64,000 nt of DNA, taken from Anadara kagoshimensis. Its lineage: Eukaryota > Mollusca > Bivalvia > Arcoida > Arcidae. The notes beneath the pieces were generated by a model. The model did no database searches, was not told where the DNA came from, and saw only the letters and a list, made by a program, of their open reading frames with translations. Both the position numbers and the translations under genes were made by a program. This document shows, in pieces, positions 48,766 to 60,851 of the stretch; the stretch's first letter is position 1; each line of letters starts with the position of its first letter. The DNA lies in NCBI GenBank assembly GCA_021292105.1, contig CM037868.1, positions 26,330,232 through 26,394,231 on the forward strand. Reading direction: 5' to 3'.

Positions 48766-49189
48766 CATTGTTGATTATAAATAATGAGGGCGAATTAATT
48801 AATAATACGTACATCAAGTAAACCATGTTTTCTATCCATAACTGGAAATCCCCTTATTTGTATTGGATTTCGCCTAAACTCAACATAAATCCATAGAGGA
48901 AGATGTAAGCAGGTTCTTCGAAATGTACTACTACTGGTTCATTAATTAAATTTCGTTTTACGCCAAAGTCAATTATATTTCCTATATATGTTTTGAGACG
49001 TCATTAGCTATAGGTTAAGTATTAAGTGTCAGAAATTTTGACGTTTGCAGTGTACTCTGAGTAAAGAGTAGGGGGGGGGGGTTCTTGTACCAGCCACGCC
49101 TGCTGAAACACGGGCATTAACATTTAAGGTTACATCAGCAGAACTTCGTGACCCTCTTGTCGAAAGTGAAAGAATAGTCATCAACTTTT

Positions 49190-49265
49190 TCTTGGTTAGA
49201 ATCGACCCGGGTTTGAACCCACAACTTCTCGCATACAAAGCTAGTACTATATCAACTGATCTACC
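49190..49265 (-). repeat. tRNA-like fossil
   Basis: On the minus strand, GGTAGATCAGTTGATA (box A-like) and GTGGGTTCAAACCCGGG (box B-like) are ~40 nt apart. Stem pairing is poor, so a SINE head or tRNA pseudogene is likelier than a functional tRNA. Confidence 0.4.
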
Positions 49266-49269
49266 GTGG

Positions 49270-50670
49270 TAGTAAATGTACTACTAAATCATTGTCAATA
49301 ATTTTCATACAAATTGAGAAACCATCGATTTTGGATTTGACATAGTAACTTAGTACCAATACAAAATACCAGAACTGTGGAAGCTTCATTAAGTACTACA
49401 ACTAGTGACCAGTTCGTCCAATTTAACATGTTTCGCTAATGATCACGGTTGTTATTTGGTCGGTTGGTTGAATGTTGTTTTAAGTAATATAAGCAATTGT
49501 TGAACTTTGAGATTGATGTGCTTTGTACCAGTTTTCACTAATGGGTTTAGAGTATTACTACACTCGCAATGTAACAAATTAAACTTGTTGATCACTCTGT
49601 CCATTATATTGGATCCAACCAGTAACAAACAAAAAGAAAGAAAAACCTTTTATTTGTCGAACTCACAGTCTTGAGACGCTTTGAGGATTAACGCTTACAT
49701 CAAGCAATAAAGAAAATATGTTATACACTTGAACTTCCTTCAAGCAAGTGAAGCCAGATGCTCCGGAAGTTCAGCTGTACAAATTACTTTGCCGGGTTTT
49801 CTATTACTCTGGTAATGGATTGGTAGGTTTGTTTTTGAGGAATCAGAAATATCTAGGGAATTTATCATACTAAGAAAGGTTGCAGATCTGAAATTCACCG
49901 GGCTTGTTCAAACTATGAATAGTCACCAAAAGCTTTCAGTGACAATTATATAATTCTTATCAATTTGAATAACCACTGTAAATTCATATACAAAGCAATA
50001 TTTCTCAAGTGACCGAGTAGTTCTGGAATAGAAATATTTAAAATAGACTTTAAATAATAAAAAAACAGTGATATGCTTGATCAAGAGAAACAACTGTCTC
50101 AATGACTAGATATGGATCGGATCTGATTCCCTATGGGTTATATTAGATCACCATATAACTCTAGCACACACTAGATAAAAAATGGATCTGAATCCTTTTC
50201 GCCTGATCTCTATTGGGTGACCTAGTTCGGTTAAATTTAAACTTATTTTAACAACAATCCGTTATATATCTTTTGATTTATGAAAAACAATCAACATTGG
50301 TATATAATGATACTAAAACAGTATGGATATTGCGAACAATACCTATATTAGAAATTTCATAAAAATCTATCAGCATTTGCTTTCTAAAATCAATAAAATA
50401 GTTTTAAATTGATTGATTCCTTAAATTTTAAACTAATTATAGCTTATATAATGAAACATCTAATTCCCGTTGTATTTCTACTCTTCCTGAAGCTAATAAA
50501 TATTTTCATAATATTGTTGATAAATATTTTGAGTCCAAAATCGTCCTATATTTATACTGACTATTATGACCACCTCTATATATATGCATACACTTGTCTA
50601 TACAGAACAATCTGATACAGCGATCACCTCTATATAAAGACAATAAGCTATAGTTACACAGTTAATATTA
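49270..50670. other. AT-rich stretch, few features
   Basis: Apart from a fragment of the dispersed block near 49690-49780 (ACTTGAACTTCCTTCAAGC ... GATGCTCCGGAAG) and a ~180-bp TIR-element fragment near 50595-50640, no feature is supported. Confidence 0.4.
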
Positions 50671-50679
50671 TTTATAGGC

Positions 50680-50915
50680 AAACAACTTTGACCTGTCCGT
50701 TTTACCTTTCATTTAAGTCATGATTTACCATGAACCAGGTGCATGTTTGTATAGGTGTTTATATTGTATATAAAATGAGATATACTCACCTCTCCTGTGC
50801 ACTGTGTATATATTAACTTGGATCTTAACACTACCTATGTATTGAGTGGGTACTCCTATATAAATATTCCTGATGAAAGGTCAAGCAGACGGGTCAAAGT
50901 TGTTTACATATACCC
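50680..50915. repeat. Facing copies of the promoter-like module
   Basis: 50680-50720 on the minus strand and 50853-50915 on the plus strand both carry GAAAGGT-AA-C-GAC-GGTCAAAGTTGTTT-type sequence. The plus copy also has CCTATATAAATATTCCTGAT. A similar facing pair lies upstream of the intact gene (7330-7390 minus, 7505-7562 plus). Confidence 0.55.
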
Positions 50916-50990
50916 ATTTATTAAAATTACAAACATCCTGTCTACAGTTAGACCTACTAAAGCGACCACATATCAATAACAAACATACTA

Positions 50991-51510
50991 ATCCATTTCC
51001 GAATCACAATCTAGAAGCTTTGGAACTGACAAGTTAGGTTAGACACGTGAACTTCCACCAGGAAAGTGAGGCCGGGTGTTCCGGAAGGGTAAACACCTCC
51101 TGTTTAGCTAGCTACACCCGCCACGTGTGTAATTAAAATTGTGTGAAAGGAACATGGAACTATGAGACGTCAAATATATCCAGTACAATCCTGGACACAG
51201 AGACATCAAACTTATCAAAAATATTGTGATGACGGCCATAAAACTTTTTGAGGGCCTTGATAAGCCTAGGCTTGCAATATCCTTGAGTCAACAATTTATT
51301 TGCAAGCAGCCTACTTCGTTGTACAAAGTCTCAGAAGTAGGAACAAGCTCTACCATAGCGTATTAATTGGAAAACAAATACACTCTAAGCAGAAGAAGCA
51401 GGTGTATTGCTGCATAAAAAAAGGAAAGTTGACAATAGAAAATTGAAGTCATCACGTTTGTCATAAAGTTTCTAATGTAGCCTTTCGTGTGCGTCATAAT
51501 TCAGGTAGAA
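50991..51510 (+). repeat. Dispersed block, copy close to the truncated Mab-21 gene
   Basis: The closest match to 2095-2610, alignable from TCCGAATCACAATC to GCCTTTCGTGTGCGTCATAA. It is followed within 170 bp by the start of the truncated Mab-21-like gene. Confidence 0.78.
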
Positions 51511-51552
51511 AACATAATCATCTCTTTATAATGTACACTAGTCCATAATATC

Positions 51553-51560
51553 TATATAAA
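51553..51560 (+). promoter_or_regulatory. TATA-like box before the truncated Mab-21 copy
   Basis: TATATAAA followed by AAAGGTCAACAGGACAGGTC, so two AGGTCA half-sites 7 bp apart; 126 bp before the ATG. It is homologous to 7516-7523. Confidence 0.45.
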
Positions 51561-51678
51561 TCAAAGGTCAACAGGACAGGTCAAAGTTGTTTGCCTACAC
51601 TTAGTAAATTTAAATTAATTTTGGGAATCCCCAAACTTGTCTGATTAATTTGACTGACGTTGTTTAACTTGTTTAAAC

Positions 51679-51936
51679 ATGGCGGACATATCTGTTATGA
51701 TTTGGAATGAACTTAATAGATTTGTCGGAACAGACGAACAAGTTCTTATCAGAAGACGAAAGTTTGCGTTATATGAATGTCTTAGTAATCGAGCAAAATT
51801 TTGTCATGATTCAACAAAATATATATCTAGTGGAAGTCAGGCAGAAGGACTGTCATTACCAGGGAGTGACATAGATGATATGTTGGTTTTTAACGACATA
51901 TCTGTTTTGTGTTCAGATAATGGTCCTGTATCACAG
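51679..51936 (+). pseudogene. Truncated Mab-21/cGAS-like paralogue
   Basis: The first 86 codons align without gaps to the intact gene at 7638, with about 64 of 86 residues identical. They keep the GS and SDIDDM nucleotidyltransferase signature. Homology stops after VSQ, where a stop codon coincides with the border of the dispersed repeat at 51944-52530. I see none of the remaining ~558 residues beyond that repeat. The 5' flank is also homologous (51510-51678 to 7480-7637), so this was a whole-gene duplication later truncated. A short N-terminal peptide could still be made, but no catalytic enzyme. Confidence 0.88.
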
Positions 51937-51943
51937 TAGGATA

Positions 51944-52530
51944 GCCAACCCGGCCAGCGCATTGATTCATCAAACAAAATTTCACGCGCAGACAAAGTGA
52001 AAAAATTGTCAAAAATTTGAATTCACTCGAGGCGGTAAAATTACATAAAATTTATTTCATTGCGAGTTTTTAATACTATTTGTAGTATTTTATCGTCTTT
52101 TGAGGACAAAAGTAAGTCATTAAAGACGATTTTTATCAAAGTCGGTGAGAATTTAACAATTTAAATCGTAATTGAATGTTAGGCACCGGCGAAAAATTGA
52201 AAATTGAAACTTTAAAAAATATCATTCTGTGTACGCAGTTCCTCATGCACCAAAGATGTTTTTACATGAACGGAAAGAACTTTTTCGCACGGTTATTTTG
52301 ATGTATAATTTGTCAAATAATTTTCTTTACACAAAAAACGTACCAGTTTCAAATGTCGAAAAAATCGATGACATTGCCGGAATCTCGATCATGGGCCGCC
52401 CCCTTTCCGGCTAATTTGACACAGAAAAAATGCTAAGACAGCTTCCTTATTGTATGTAATGTATAAATTTGATAATCGAGAGACGCTGTGGATGTATTTT
52501 TGTTGAAATAAAGTAAGTTTTTCCTTAAAA
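51944..52530 (-). repeat. Dispersed ~570-bp repeat, inverted copy
   Basis: The inverted counterpart of 45866-46432; its GCCAACCCGGCC end abuts the broken Mab-21 reading frame. Sequence identity is moderate, so the copies are old. The 61-codon frame at 52229-52414 is not conserved in the other copy. Confidence 0.7.
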
Positions 52531-54770
52531 ATATTGAACTACTTCCAGTCGAACATATTTGATTAGCATTCGTCCCGCTTCGATCACAATTTTAGCATGC
52601 AGAAAATGTCATCGTGTATTTTGGACAAAACAGTCAAACTTTTATGCCTTATTAGTCATGTATGGACTCGGGATCTGTACCAATACAGTGTACAGTGCAA
52701 CCTACTCATGTAGAGCTAGTTAGGGACTCAGAATTACTGAAAATTACCAACTTATTTTGCTTTGCTGGCAAAATATAAACAGGACCTGTCTGTCATATCA
52801 GTACATATCATTGGATACATAAGCTAACATCATTAAAGAGGGTTAGACTGGATTTTTCTTTATGAAATATTTCCCAAAATGAGGAAACATCTCCCATGTT
52901 AGTTTAGCCAGAGTCAACACAACATTGGTCTTTATTATTTAAATTTTTGTTTCTGTTCTGATGTCAATAACCCCGGCATTATTATTTTAGTACAATTTAG
53001 ACATGAGAAGTTTATTATTTTGCTTCATTAAAAGTTTTAAGTCAACTTGACATATCACAGATAACATTTAAAATAGACTATGTGGAAGTAGGAAATAGGA
53101 AAAGTGAATACCAATCATGTGGATTTCATTTGACTTGCTTAAAAATTTAACTCCATATTATAATGATTAAATACAGATCTGTAAAATATTTAGGAATTTC
53201 AGTAATTTCTGTAAAATTGTAAAATTCTGATAAATAAATATCACCTTCTTTCAGGAAAATTCATGGGAACTGGTTTGATAATAACATTAAGAAATAAGTT
53301 TATGCAAATGCAGTGAAATTCATGATACAGTGTATCCAAATGGGCATTATTAGTTTGAAAGAATTCAAAATAATTGTAACACACTAGGCCTATTCCAGAT
53401 TTATTGATTTGTCAGTTAAATTTAGAATTGATTGGTTGGTATACACACTCCATTCAAGATTATTTCAATTATAAAGGTAAATGAGATTAAGGGGGGAAAC
53501 TAGGTACAGGGATGAAGATTTGCAGGGGCCCAGTAGCCAACGGCTTCTAAAATCGAGTGTGGGTCACTTATTGTTTACACATTTAAGCCATTTATTACTG
53601 TTACAAATTCTTTTATGAAGTGAGCTGGCCCCAAACTCAAAATAGTCAGGCTACACCCCTCAACAAGAGAACTGGCAAACTTTCTGACATAGTAAGATTT
53701 TAACCTATATGCTGTTACCTGTATGCTACACTTCAGACAAGGGTGCATGAAAAGCATTTCATGTGATGAAAAAACGAGTTATTCAGTATCAAGAGAAGCA
53801 TTCAATTCATAAATGTGTAATGGTATATAATTCCCAGTATGTTAAGGATATTGATATGTGTTGATTTTTTAATTCTATATAAAATGAAACATTCATAAAT
53901 GTCTGATGATATCTAATTCCTAGTGTATTAAAAATATTGTTATGTTTTAATTTTACATGAAATGAGACATTCAACATTATTACAATTTACAAAGTTGGTT
54001 TAGTCACACATAATGCATTTTTCTTTGGAAAAATGTTCCATTATGTGTAAACAGTAATGACCATGAGTGTTCATTCTAGGATTTTTTTCAGATGGGTTCA
54101 TTTCTAATAAAATTCCTCTAATAAGTTGAATAACATCAATAATTTTGCATACATCTAATGTTTGTTGTGACTTGTAGTCTTTTAGGCTGATGTAAAAGCT
54201 TTTGTAATGAAGTATTTAAAAGTTTCATATAATGTAGCTTTTATATATGACAATGCTATCAAATATTTTGAACTTGCATTTGAAATCTAATTTCAAATGT
54301 GGCCCACTATGGCCTTTACAATGGTGCCATTTGGCAAAATAAAGGATCAACAGCCCCTTTCTAGAATGAACACTGCCATATGATCCCATAGTTTTTGATT
54401 TATTTGTAAATGATTTATCTATTTATCACAGCCAGAACAACTAGAAAGTACCTGTCCCCCATAAAATCACCTGTTTGTGTAGTTTCTAAATTAAATTTGA
54501 TAATTTAGACAATTTTAGTCCTTTTAAATGCTATTATGGCCCACTTGTCATTCATTTAACAAACAACAGTATGACAAAATTTCTAACTACCTGTCTGTTC
54601 ATAATTTTTTTTAACTTTTTAGTAATTCAATATCTTTTATTTTTTAAATGTTAATTTTGTTCATATAAAAATATTTGTTTTATTTTTCCAAAAAATATCT
54701 GAGGTTACTTTCCATGGTACCCATGCCACATTTCATGTTAGTACCTTGAGGAAAGACAAAATGCAACTTA
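52531..54770. other. AT-rich stretch without recognised genes
   Basis: No long frame, repeat border or RNA gene that I can support. Confidence 0.4.
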
Positions 54771-54870
54771 TTTGGATATCTTTTTATGTATTTACCCTAT
54801 TTATCATCACTAACCTGCTCAACATACTGTGTCCCAGCTCTAACTTATTTCTCTATAGAATGTCTGATTT

Positions 54871-54901
<31 letters not shown>

Positions 54902-55140
54902 TTTATTATCATCTCTAACCTGTTAGACATTTTGTAACCTGCTCAACATACTGTGTCCCAGCTTTAACTTATTTCTCTGTAGAATTTCTGACTTATTTAT
55001 TTATTTATTAACTGGTGACATATTGTTTCCCAGCTCTAACTTATTTCTCTGTAGAATTTCTTATTTATTTATTTATTTATTTATTAACTGCTGACATATT
55101 GTGTCCCAGTTCTAACTTATTTCTCTAACCAATTTCTGAT

Positions 55141-55187
<47 letters not shown>

Positions 55188-55318
55188 TTATCATCTCTAA
55201 CCTGCTAGACATTTTGTTACCTGCTCAACATACTGTGTCCCAGCTCTAACTTATTTCTCTGTAGAATTTCTTATTTATTTATTTATTTATCATTTATTTT
55301 ATTTTTTTAATGCATGCC
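54770..55318 (+). repeat. Irregular minisatellite with (TTTA)n tracts
   Basis: A segment ACATACTGTGTCCCAGCTCT plus AACTTATTTCTCTGTAGAAT recurs about five times (near 54820, 54945, 55018, 55094 and 55228), separated by TTTA runs of changing length. The array runs into the assembly gap. Confidence 0.85.
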
Positions 55319-56318
55319 NNNNNNNNNNNNNNNNNNNNNNNNNNNNNNNNNNNNNNNNNNNNNNNNNNNNNNNNNNNNNNNNNNNNNNNNNNNNNNNNNN
55401 NNNNNNNNNNNNNNNNNNNNNNNNNNNNNNNNNNNNNNNNNNNNNNNNNNNNNNNNNNNNNNNNNNNNNNNNNNNNNNNNNNNNNNNNNNNNNNNNNNNN
55501 NNNNNNNNNNNNNNNNNNNNNNNNNNNNNNNNNNNNNNNNNNNNNNNNNNNNNNNNNNNNNNNNNNNNNNNNNNNNNNNNNNNNNNNNNNNNNNNNNNNN
55601 NNNNNNNNNNNNNNNNNNNNNNNNNNNNNNNNNNNNNNNNNNNNNNNNNNNNNNNNNNNNNNNNNNNNNNNNNNNNNNNNNNNNNNNNNNNNNNNNNNNN
55701 NNNNNNNNNNNNNNNNNNNNNNNNNNNNNNNNNNNNNNNNNNNNNNNNNNNNNNNNNNNNNNNNNNNNNNNNNNNNNNNNNNNNNNNNNNNNNNNNNNNN
55801 NNNNNNNNNNNNNNNNNNNNNNNNNNNNNNNNNNNNNNNNNNNNNNNNNNNNNNNNNNNNNNNNNNNNNNNNNNNNNNNNNNNNNNNNNNNNNNNNNNNN
55901 NNNNNNNNNNNNNNNNNNNNNNNNNNNNNNNNNNNNNNNNNNNNNNNNNNNNNNNNNNNNNNNNNNNNNNNNNNNNNNNNNNNNNNNNNNNNNNNNNNNN
56001 NNNNNNNNNNNNNNNNNNNNNNNNNNNNNNNNNNNNNNNNNNNNNNNNNNNNNNNNNNNNNNNNNNNNNNNNNNNNNNNNNNNNNNNNNNNNNNNNNNNN
56101 NNNNNNNNNNNNNNNNNNNNNNNNNNNNNNNNNNNNNNNNNNNNNNNNNNNNNNNNNNNNNNNNNNNNNNNNNNNNNNNNNNNNNNNNNNNNNNNNNNNN
56201 NNNNNNNNNNNNNNNNNNNNNNNNNNNNNNNNNNNNNNNNNNNNNNNNNNNNNNNNNNNNNNNNNNNNNNNNNNNNNNNNNNNNNNNNNNNNNNNNNNNN
56301 NNNNNNNNNNNNNNNNNN
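55319..56318. other. Assembly gap (1000 N)
   Basis: Exactly 1000 undetermined bases, which suggests a fixed-size placeholder. Apparent open frames across it are artefacts. Confidence 0.99.
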
Positions 56319-56507
56319 GTGAACTAAAATTATCTCTATCCTTTCATCTTTTTGGCAAGTTAGATCATAAATTATACACCTTTGTATGTGTGCATATTAT
56401 TGTGGATAACTCCTAATAACAGAGCGGGTTCTCGCTCAGTGAATGTAAAAATTACTTTTTAAAATCCCATTATCACTACCCCATTATCACACTTCGACCT
56501 TGTCATT

Positions 56508-56635
56508 AATCATCATCATCGTCCTCGTCGATGTCATCATCGCCAATATCGTCATCATCATCATCATCAGCAGCAGCAGCACCACCATCATCACACTTTA
56601 TCATCATTATCATCACCATCATCGTCGCCAAAGTT
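56508..56635 (+). repeat. Imperfect (CAT/CAG)n trinucleotide repeat
   Basis: Runs of CAT/ATC with interspersed CGTC and a short AGCAGCAGCAGC tract. No open frame of note. Confidence 0.85.
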
Positions 56636-56810
56636 TAAAAAAAAATAATAGTTGGCCCACATAATTGCGAAAAAAGTTTGAAATTATTTTAATATTGATA
56701 AGACTGAAATAACAAAATGTGTCAGCCAAAAATTAACATTATACAGTGATATTGTAGAAAACAAACTATTTTATTATCATCACTGACATGCTTTATTAAC
56801 ACAATACAGG

Positions 56811-57024
56811 CCTGTCGAAAGTTTAACGAGCTAACGGACGAGTGTCGCGAATCGCCATCTCAATTCGATCCCTCGTTATAATTAGCTAAATCCTAAATCT
56901 CGATATTTTTTCGACAGCTGCTAATAATCCTCGACATTTCATCGACAATTAGTTATTCATATCTCATCAGCCAATCGCGAGCTTCGACTCCTTTTCGTTA
57001 GCTCAGTGTTAATCTTTCGACAGG
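56811..57024. mobile_element. ~214-bp MITE
   Basis: Left end CCTGTCGAAAGTTTAACGAG-CTAACG and right end CGTTAGCTCAGTGTTAATCT-TTCGACAGG are inverted repeats of ~26 bp. The interior has further TCGACA motifs and no ORF. A fragment of its left end (TGTCGAAGTTTAACTCTGCT) lies at about 61975. Confidence 0.7.
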
Positions 57025-57418
57025 TAGCTAGAGTACCTGTTTTTGGCCGTCGACTAGAGTCTTTTTTATTGCTTTTTGTGAGTTTTTTTCAGTACGTTCT
57101 CTTGTCTACCAACCTTGACATGTTAAGTACATTTTTCTGTCTTTTTTTCCAGATATTTCCCAGAATGAATCACAGTGTAAAATTGCTCATTTTTATATTA
57201 ATATATTAAACAATATTTTATTAAAAACAAATATAGTATAAAACACTACAAATGTTGCAAAATACAGGATTATTGAACAAGAGTTGAACTCTTATGTTAA
57301 CCTGAAAAATAAATTAGAAAATTAAGAAGTTACCAAATACGTGAAGTAGCAAAGGTAACAAAAATAGAAATAATCTTCAATAATAATAAAAAATGATAAT
57401 CAGTTTTATATTGCCCCC

Positions 57419-57470
57419 TTCTCTCTCTCTCTCTCTCTCTCTCCTCTCTCTTCTCTCTCTCTCTCTCTCA
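57419..57470 (+). repeat. (CT)n microsatellite
   Basis: Near-pure CT run with two small interruptions. Confidence 0.92.
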
Positions 57471-58756
57471 TATTTATTATTTGATGCTGTTTCTTCAGTA
57501 AATGAAACTGACAGGAAAATCACTAGTACTTCTTTTTTCTGTTGGTATTCGGTGGAACAAAATTACTAATTTATTTATTTCTAAGGAAACAAACGTAAGG
57601 AGGTTTTTTTTTTCCTTTTGAAAAGACAGAATACACTTCAGTGATATTTATAGAGATATGATTTGCACAGCTTTTCCCGGTTCGAATAAAAGTTCTTAGG
57701 AGAAAAATACTGTCATTATTATAAATTTTGAATTTTTTTAATGAAATACCTAAAATTGAAATCATGAAAAAATTTTGATATGACAATACCACCTGGTAAT
57801 TTTTCTTCTTTTTTGGGCATGAAACAGAAAAAATACAAAATTTCAATAACGTTAACATTTAAAACAGACAAAATTTGTACAGATTTTTCGTTGAAATCTT
57901 TAAACAAGCTCTGTTGGAATAAAATTTTATTGCATGATTCCAAGGAAAGAAAACACAAAGAGATTTATCCCTTGCAAAATTGTGGAAAGAATCAGTCCCC
58001 GATGGAAAGCTTTCGCTGTTTTTCATTTACGTCACAAACCTATCATTTGCATAAAACAGTAATTGAAAATGTGTAAAATTGTAATCATTATAAAAATGTA
58101 TTTAAAGTGAATAATTACTACTACTTAAAAGATGCCTGATGAAGGTTTATGATCAGTGAAAATCATTATCGCCCGCCATTTTATCGGAAAAGTTGTGACA
58201 GCCATTTGTGGTCACGTGACACTTCCTGTCAAGAACTGTCGTATTTTGATGTATTTATTGGCCCTCGGTTTTTGAAGCACCTGTCTATTATAGAGTATAA
58301 GAATATTCTATGCATTGTTTTGTATGAAATAATTACCTGTATGTATACGAGTTTAAATATGGGATCCATCAGGACAAGTTAGGATTTCTTATCAAGGATT
58401 TTAATTTCAAATTATCTGATTATTCGTCGCTTAAAAAACCGGTAAGTTTAGAGATGTACATATACTGAGTTGTATTGTTTTTGTAAAAAAAAAAAAATTA
58501 AAGAGACCCACCTTTAAAAATTAGAAAACCCTTTGGTTGAAATCATTCAACTCCCCCCCCCCTTTATGTTATATGCGATTTGCAAGATTTTTCGTTGTGT
58601 TAAGCGCCATGCTCTGTTTCTTTTTCTTGTAGACGGTGACGTCTCGATATAAATACATTAATAATGACCTAGATGAACCACTTGTTTATGCCTCGCATGT
58701 GATGACATTCCCAACAATAGATTAGTAGTTTGCTCTGGTGTAGGATATAAGCTAGA
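57471..58756. other. Non-coding AT-rich stretch
   Basis: Overlapping frames of 77-98 codons occur on both strands (57571-58382), but none shows recognisable domain content. No gene is called. Confidence 0.4.
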
Positions 58757-58870
58757 TTTGAAGCTCAAATTAGATGATGATGATGATGATGATTGTTGTT
58801 GCCAGGGAGATGATGATGATGATGATTGAGAACATTTCATTTTATATTATTATTATTATTATTATTATTA
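58757..58870 (+). repeat. (GAT)n and (ATT)n trinucleotide repeats
   Basis: Two GAT runs near 58774 and 58810, then an ATT run near 58845-58870. The serine-rich minus-strand frame here is an artefact of the repeat. Confidence 0.88.
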
Positions 58871-59315
58871 CCAATCAAAAGTCGAAATATGAACGCTTAC
58901 TACGATAAAACTATGCCTAAATATGATATTATTATGAAAGCGAATTCGATCTATCTACAAATTCTCTATAGACTTCTAAAATTGAATTTATAAGATTTGT
59001 TCGATTTTAGTAAATTACCAGTGTGTATGTTGTATCACAAATTAAGCGGGCATAAAACTACTATTTCAGTCGTTAATTTACAAGGAAAGCTTCTATTATT
59101 ATTCTTCTGAGCGACGTATTTAAAACTAAGCTGATTTTTGTGTAGTCATTTTTCTAACCAAGTCATATAAACTTGAATCGTACTGGGACTTACTTATATT
59201 GACTAATTCTAACATTAAGCTAGAAAAATATCCATTATGATTCTCCTAAAAGATGAAAATTGGTTTATAACCCTCTTGAGGGTAAATAAACCATTAACTG
59301 CAAGTATAAGCATTT

Positions 59316-59318
<3 letters not shown>

Positions 59319-59353
<35 letters not shown>

Positions 59354-59545
59354 CAAAAATGCAAGAGTCATCTAGTCATCTCCAGGAGTATTCAGTTCAC
59401 TCTTTGTTTTGGAAAAATGGGGTAAAAGTAAATTAAAAATGGGATAAAACGTTCTCTCTCTCTCCACTGGAATAAAATTCTCTCTTTCAACCGGAATAAA
59501 ATTCTCTCTTTCTCTCTCTCCCAAATTGGATTAAATTCTCTCTCT
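59319..59545 (+). repeat. Interrupted CT-rich microsatellites
   Basis: A CT run at 59319-59349, then several short CTCTCT blocks separated by AAATTGGAT- and GGAATAAAATT-type spacers to about 59545. Confidence 0.85.
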
Positions 59546-60336
59546 ATCTCTGTAAAATCCAAAACGATTGCGACAATGAATGAAAAAGTCCAGAGGGTAA
59601 CGAATAAACACAAAAAGAAAGAGTGAGAGAGACTACGGAAATAAAGGCAACCTAATTTGCAATACTATGGCCATGGGGTATATCTAAATGGATCGTTTAT
59701 TTCCCCTGATATGACATTGATTTTTATTGTGACAAGATCTAGGCTTGTGTAATTGAGACTTTATAGTCATTAACAATAACAGAGATTGCTTAATTTCAGA
59801 TCGGCCATATTGAAATTTACCTTGGGTCCCTTACCGCCTCGAGGAAATCGGATTTTCATAATACTCGATCAATTTAATAACAGTCAATTTGAGATAAATC
59901 CATATTAACAACAGATCATTTCAATTCATTTGCCCAATTTGTGAAATGTACAAGCTTGACTAGAACGACCCAACGATGCCTTAAATTAAGTAAGGTTCTC
60001 TTTACAATATTGAAATGAGGCTATAAGAAATTTTTTTTTCATGTAAATGTCATATTGATCTTATAAAAATAAAAACAAAAACCATTATTTTTCATGTAAA
60101 TGTTGAAATGAACCGGATAAAAACTAAAATTGCTTAAAATTATTTGTTGATTCGGGGATATTGCAACACTAAGTTTAAATTTTATCAATGTTTTCAAAGA
60201 AGTTTCATAGCCAATATTGTTGGTTGGTATATGATGTCGCTGTATCAATGTCCAATGATTCCCTGGGTATATTTGATGTTCCATAGTTGTTCAATATTCC
60301 TTTCATTTTCAATTTTGACGTTAAACTTAATGAGTC

Positions 60337-60625
60337 TAACCAGCTAAACAGGAGGTACTTACCCTTCCAAAACACCCGGTCTCGTTTTCGTAGCAGAAGT
60401 TCACGTGTTAAATCTTTAAAATTTTTGCTTTGTTTTGCGATTGTAATTTCGACATGGACTGTCTTTTTTACTTCTAGCGGAGATGAACTACTTAGAACCG
60501 TTTTCCAAGAGAAGTTCTTCCGGAACACCCGGTCTCGTTTCCCTAGCAGAAGTTCTAAGTTTTTCCTTTGTTATGCGATTGTCATTTTGACTGTATTGTT
60601 TGTATGTTTTTGACTTATAACAGAG
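60337..60625 (-). repeat. Two inverted copies of the dispersed block's first part
   Basis: On the plus strand, ACACCCGGTCTCGTTT followed by AGCAGAAGTTC occurs twice (near 60372 and 60524), each with the TTTGCTTTGTTTTGCGATTG-type continuation. It complements the beginning of the blocks at 2095 and 46510. This explains the 108-codon frame at 60287-60613. Confidence 0.6.
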
Positions 60626-60800
60626 ATGCACTTGAATTGTTTATAAAGAGAAGTATCTCAAATAATGTAGACAAAATTATATTATGATTTTGAGCCAAAG
60701 TTCTAAAATATACTCTCAATTGTGTTGTTGTATCGTTTACAAAATTGCTAAGAGGTCATACATTTTAACCATTTTTCTAACAAAATGTCTTTGTTAAGAT

Positions 60801-60848
<48 letters not shown>
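60801..60848 (+). repeat. (CT)n microsatellite
   Basis: Pure CT run. Confidence 0.95.

Positions 60849-60851
<3 letters not shown>

Noticed and set aside
52229..52414. 61-codon frame downstream of the truncated Mab-21 copy
   Set aside because: It lies in the inverted ~570-bp repeat and is not open in the other copy at 45866-46432.
55310..56416. 337- and 368-codon frames across the N run
   Set aside because: They consist of undetermined bases; only the gap makes them look open.
57571..58382. Cluster of 77-98-codon frames on both strands
   Set aside because: Overlapping, lysine/phenylalanine-rich frames expected in AT-rich DNA; no recognisable motif.
58658..58840. Serine-rich minus-strand frame
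   Set aside because: Product of the GAT trinucleotide repeats.
60287..60613. 108-codon frame rich in arginine and serine
   Set aside because: It spans two inverted copies of the dispersed block's first part; the internal repetition explains the open frame.
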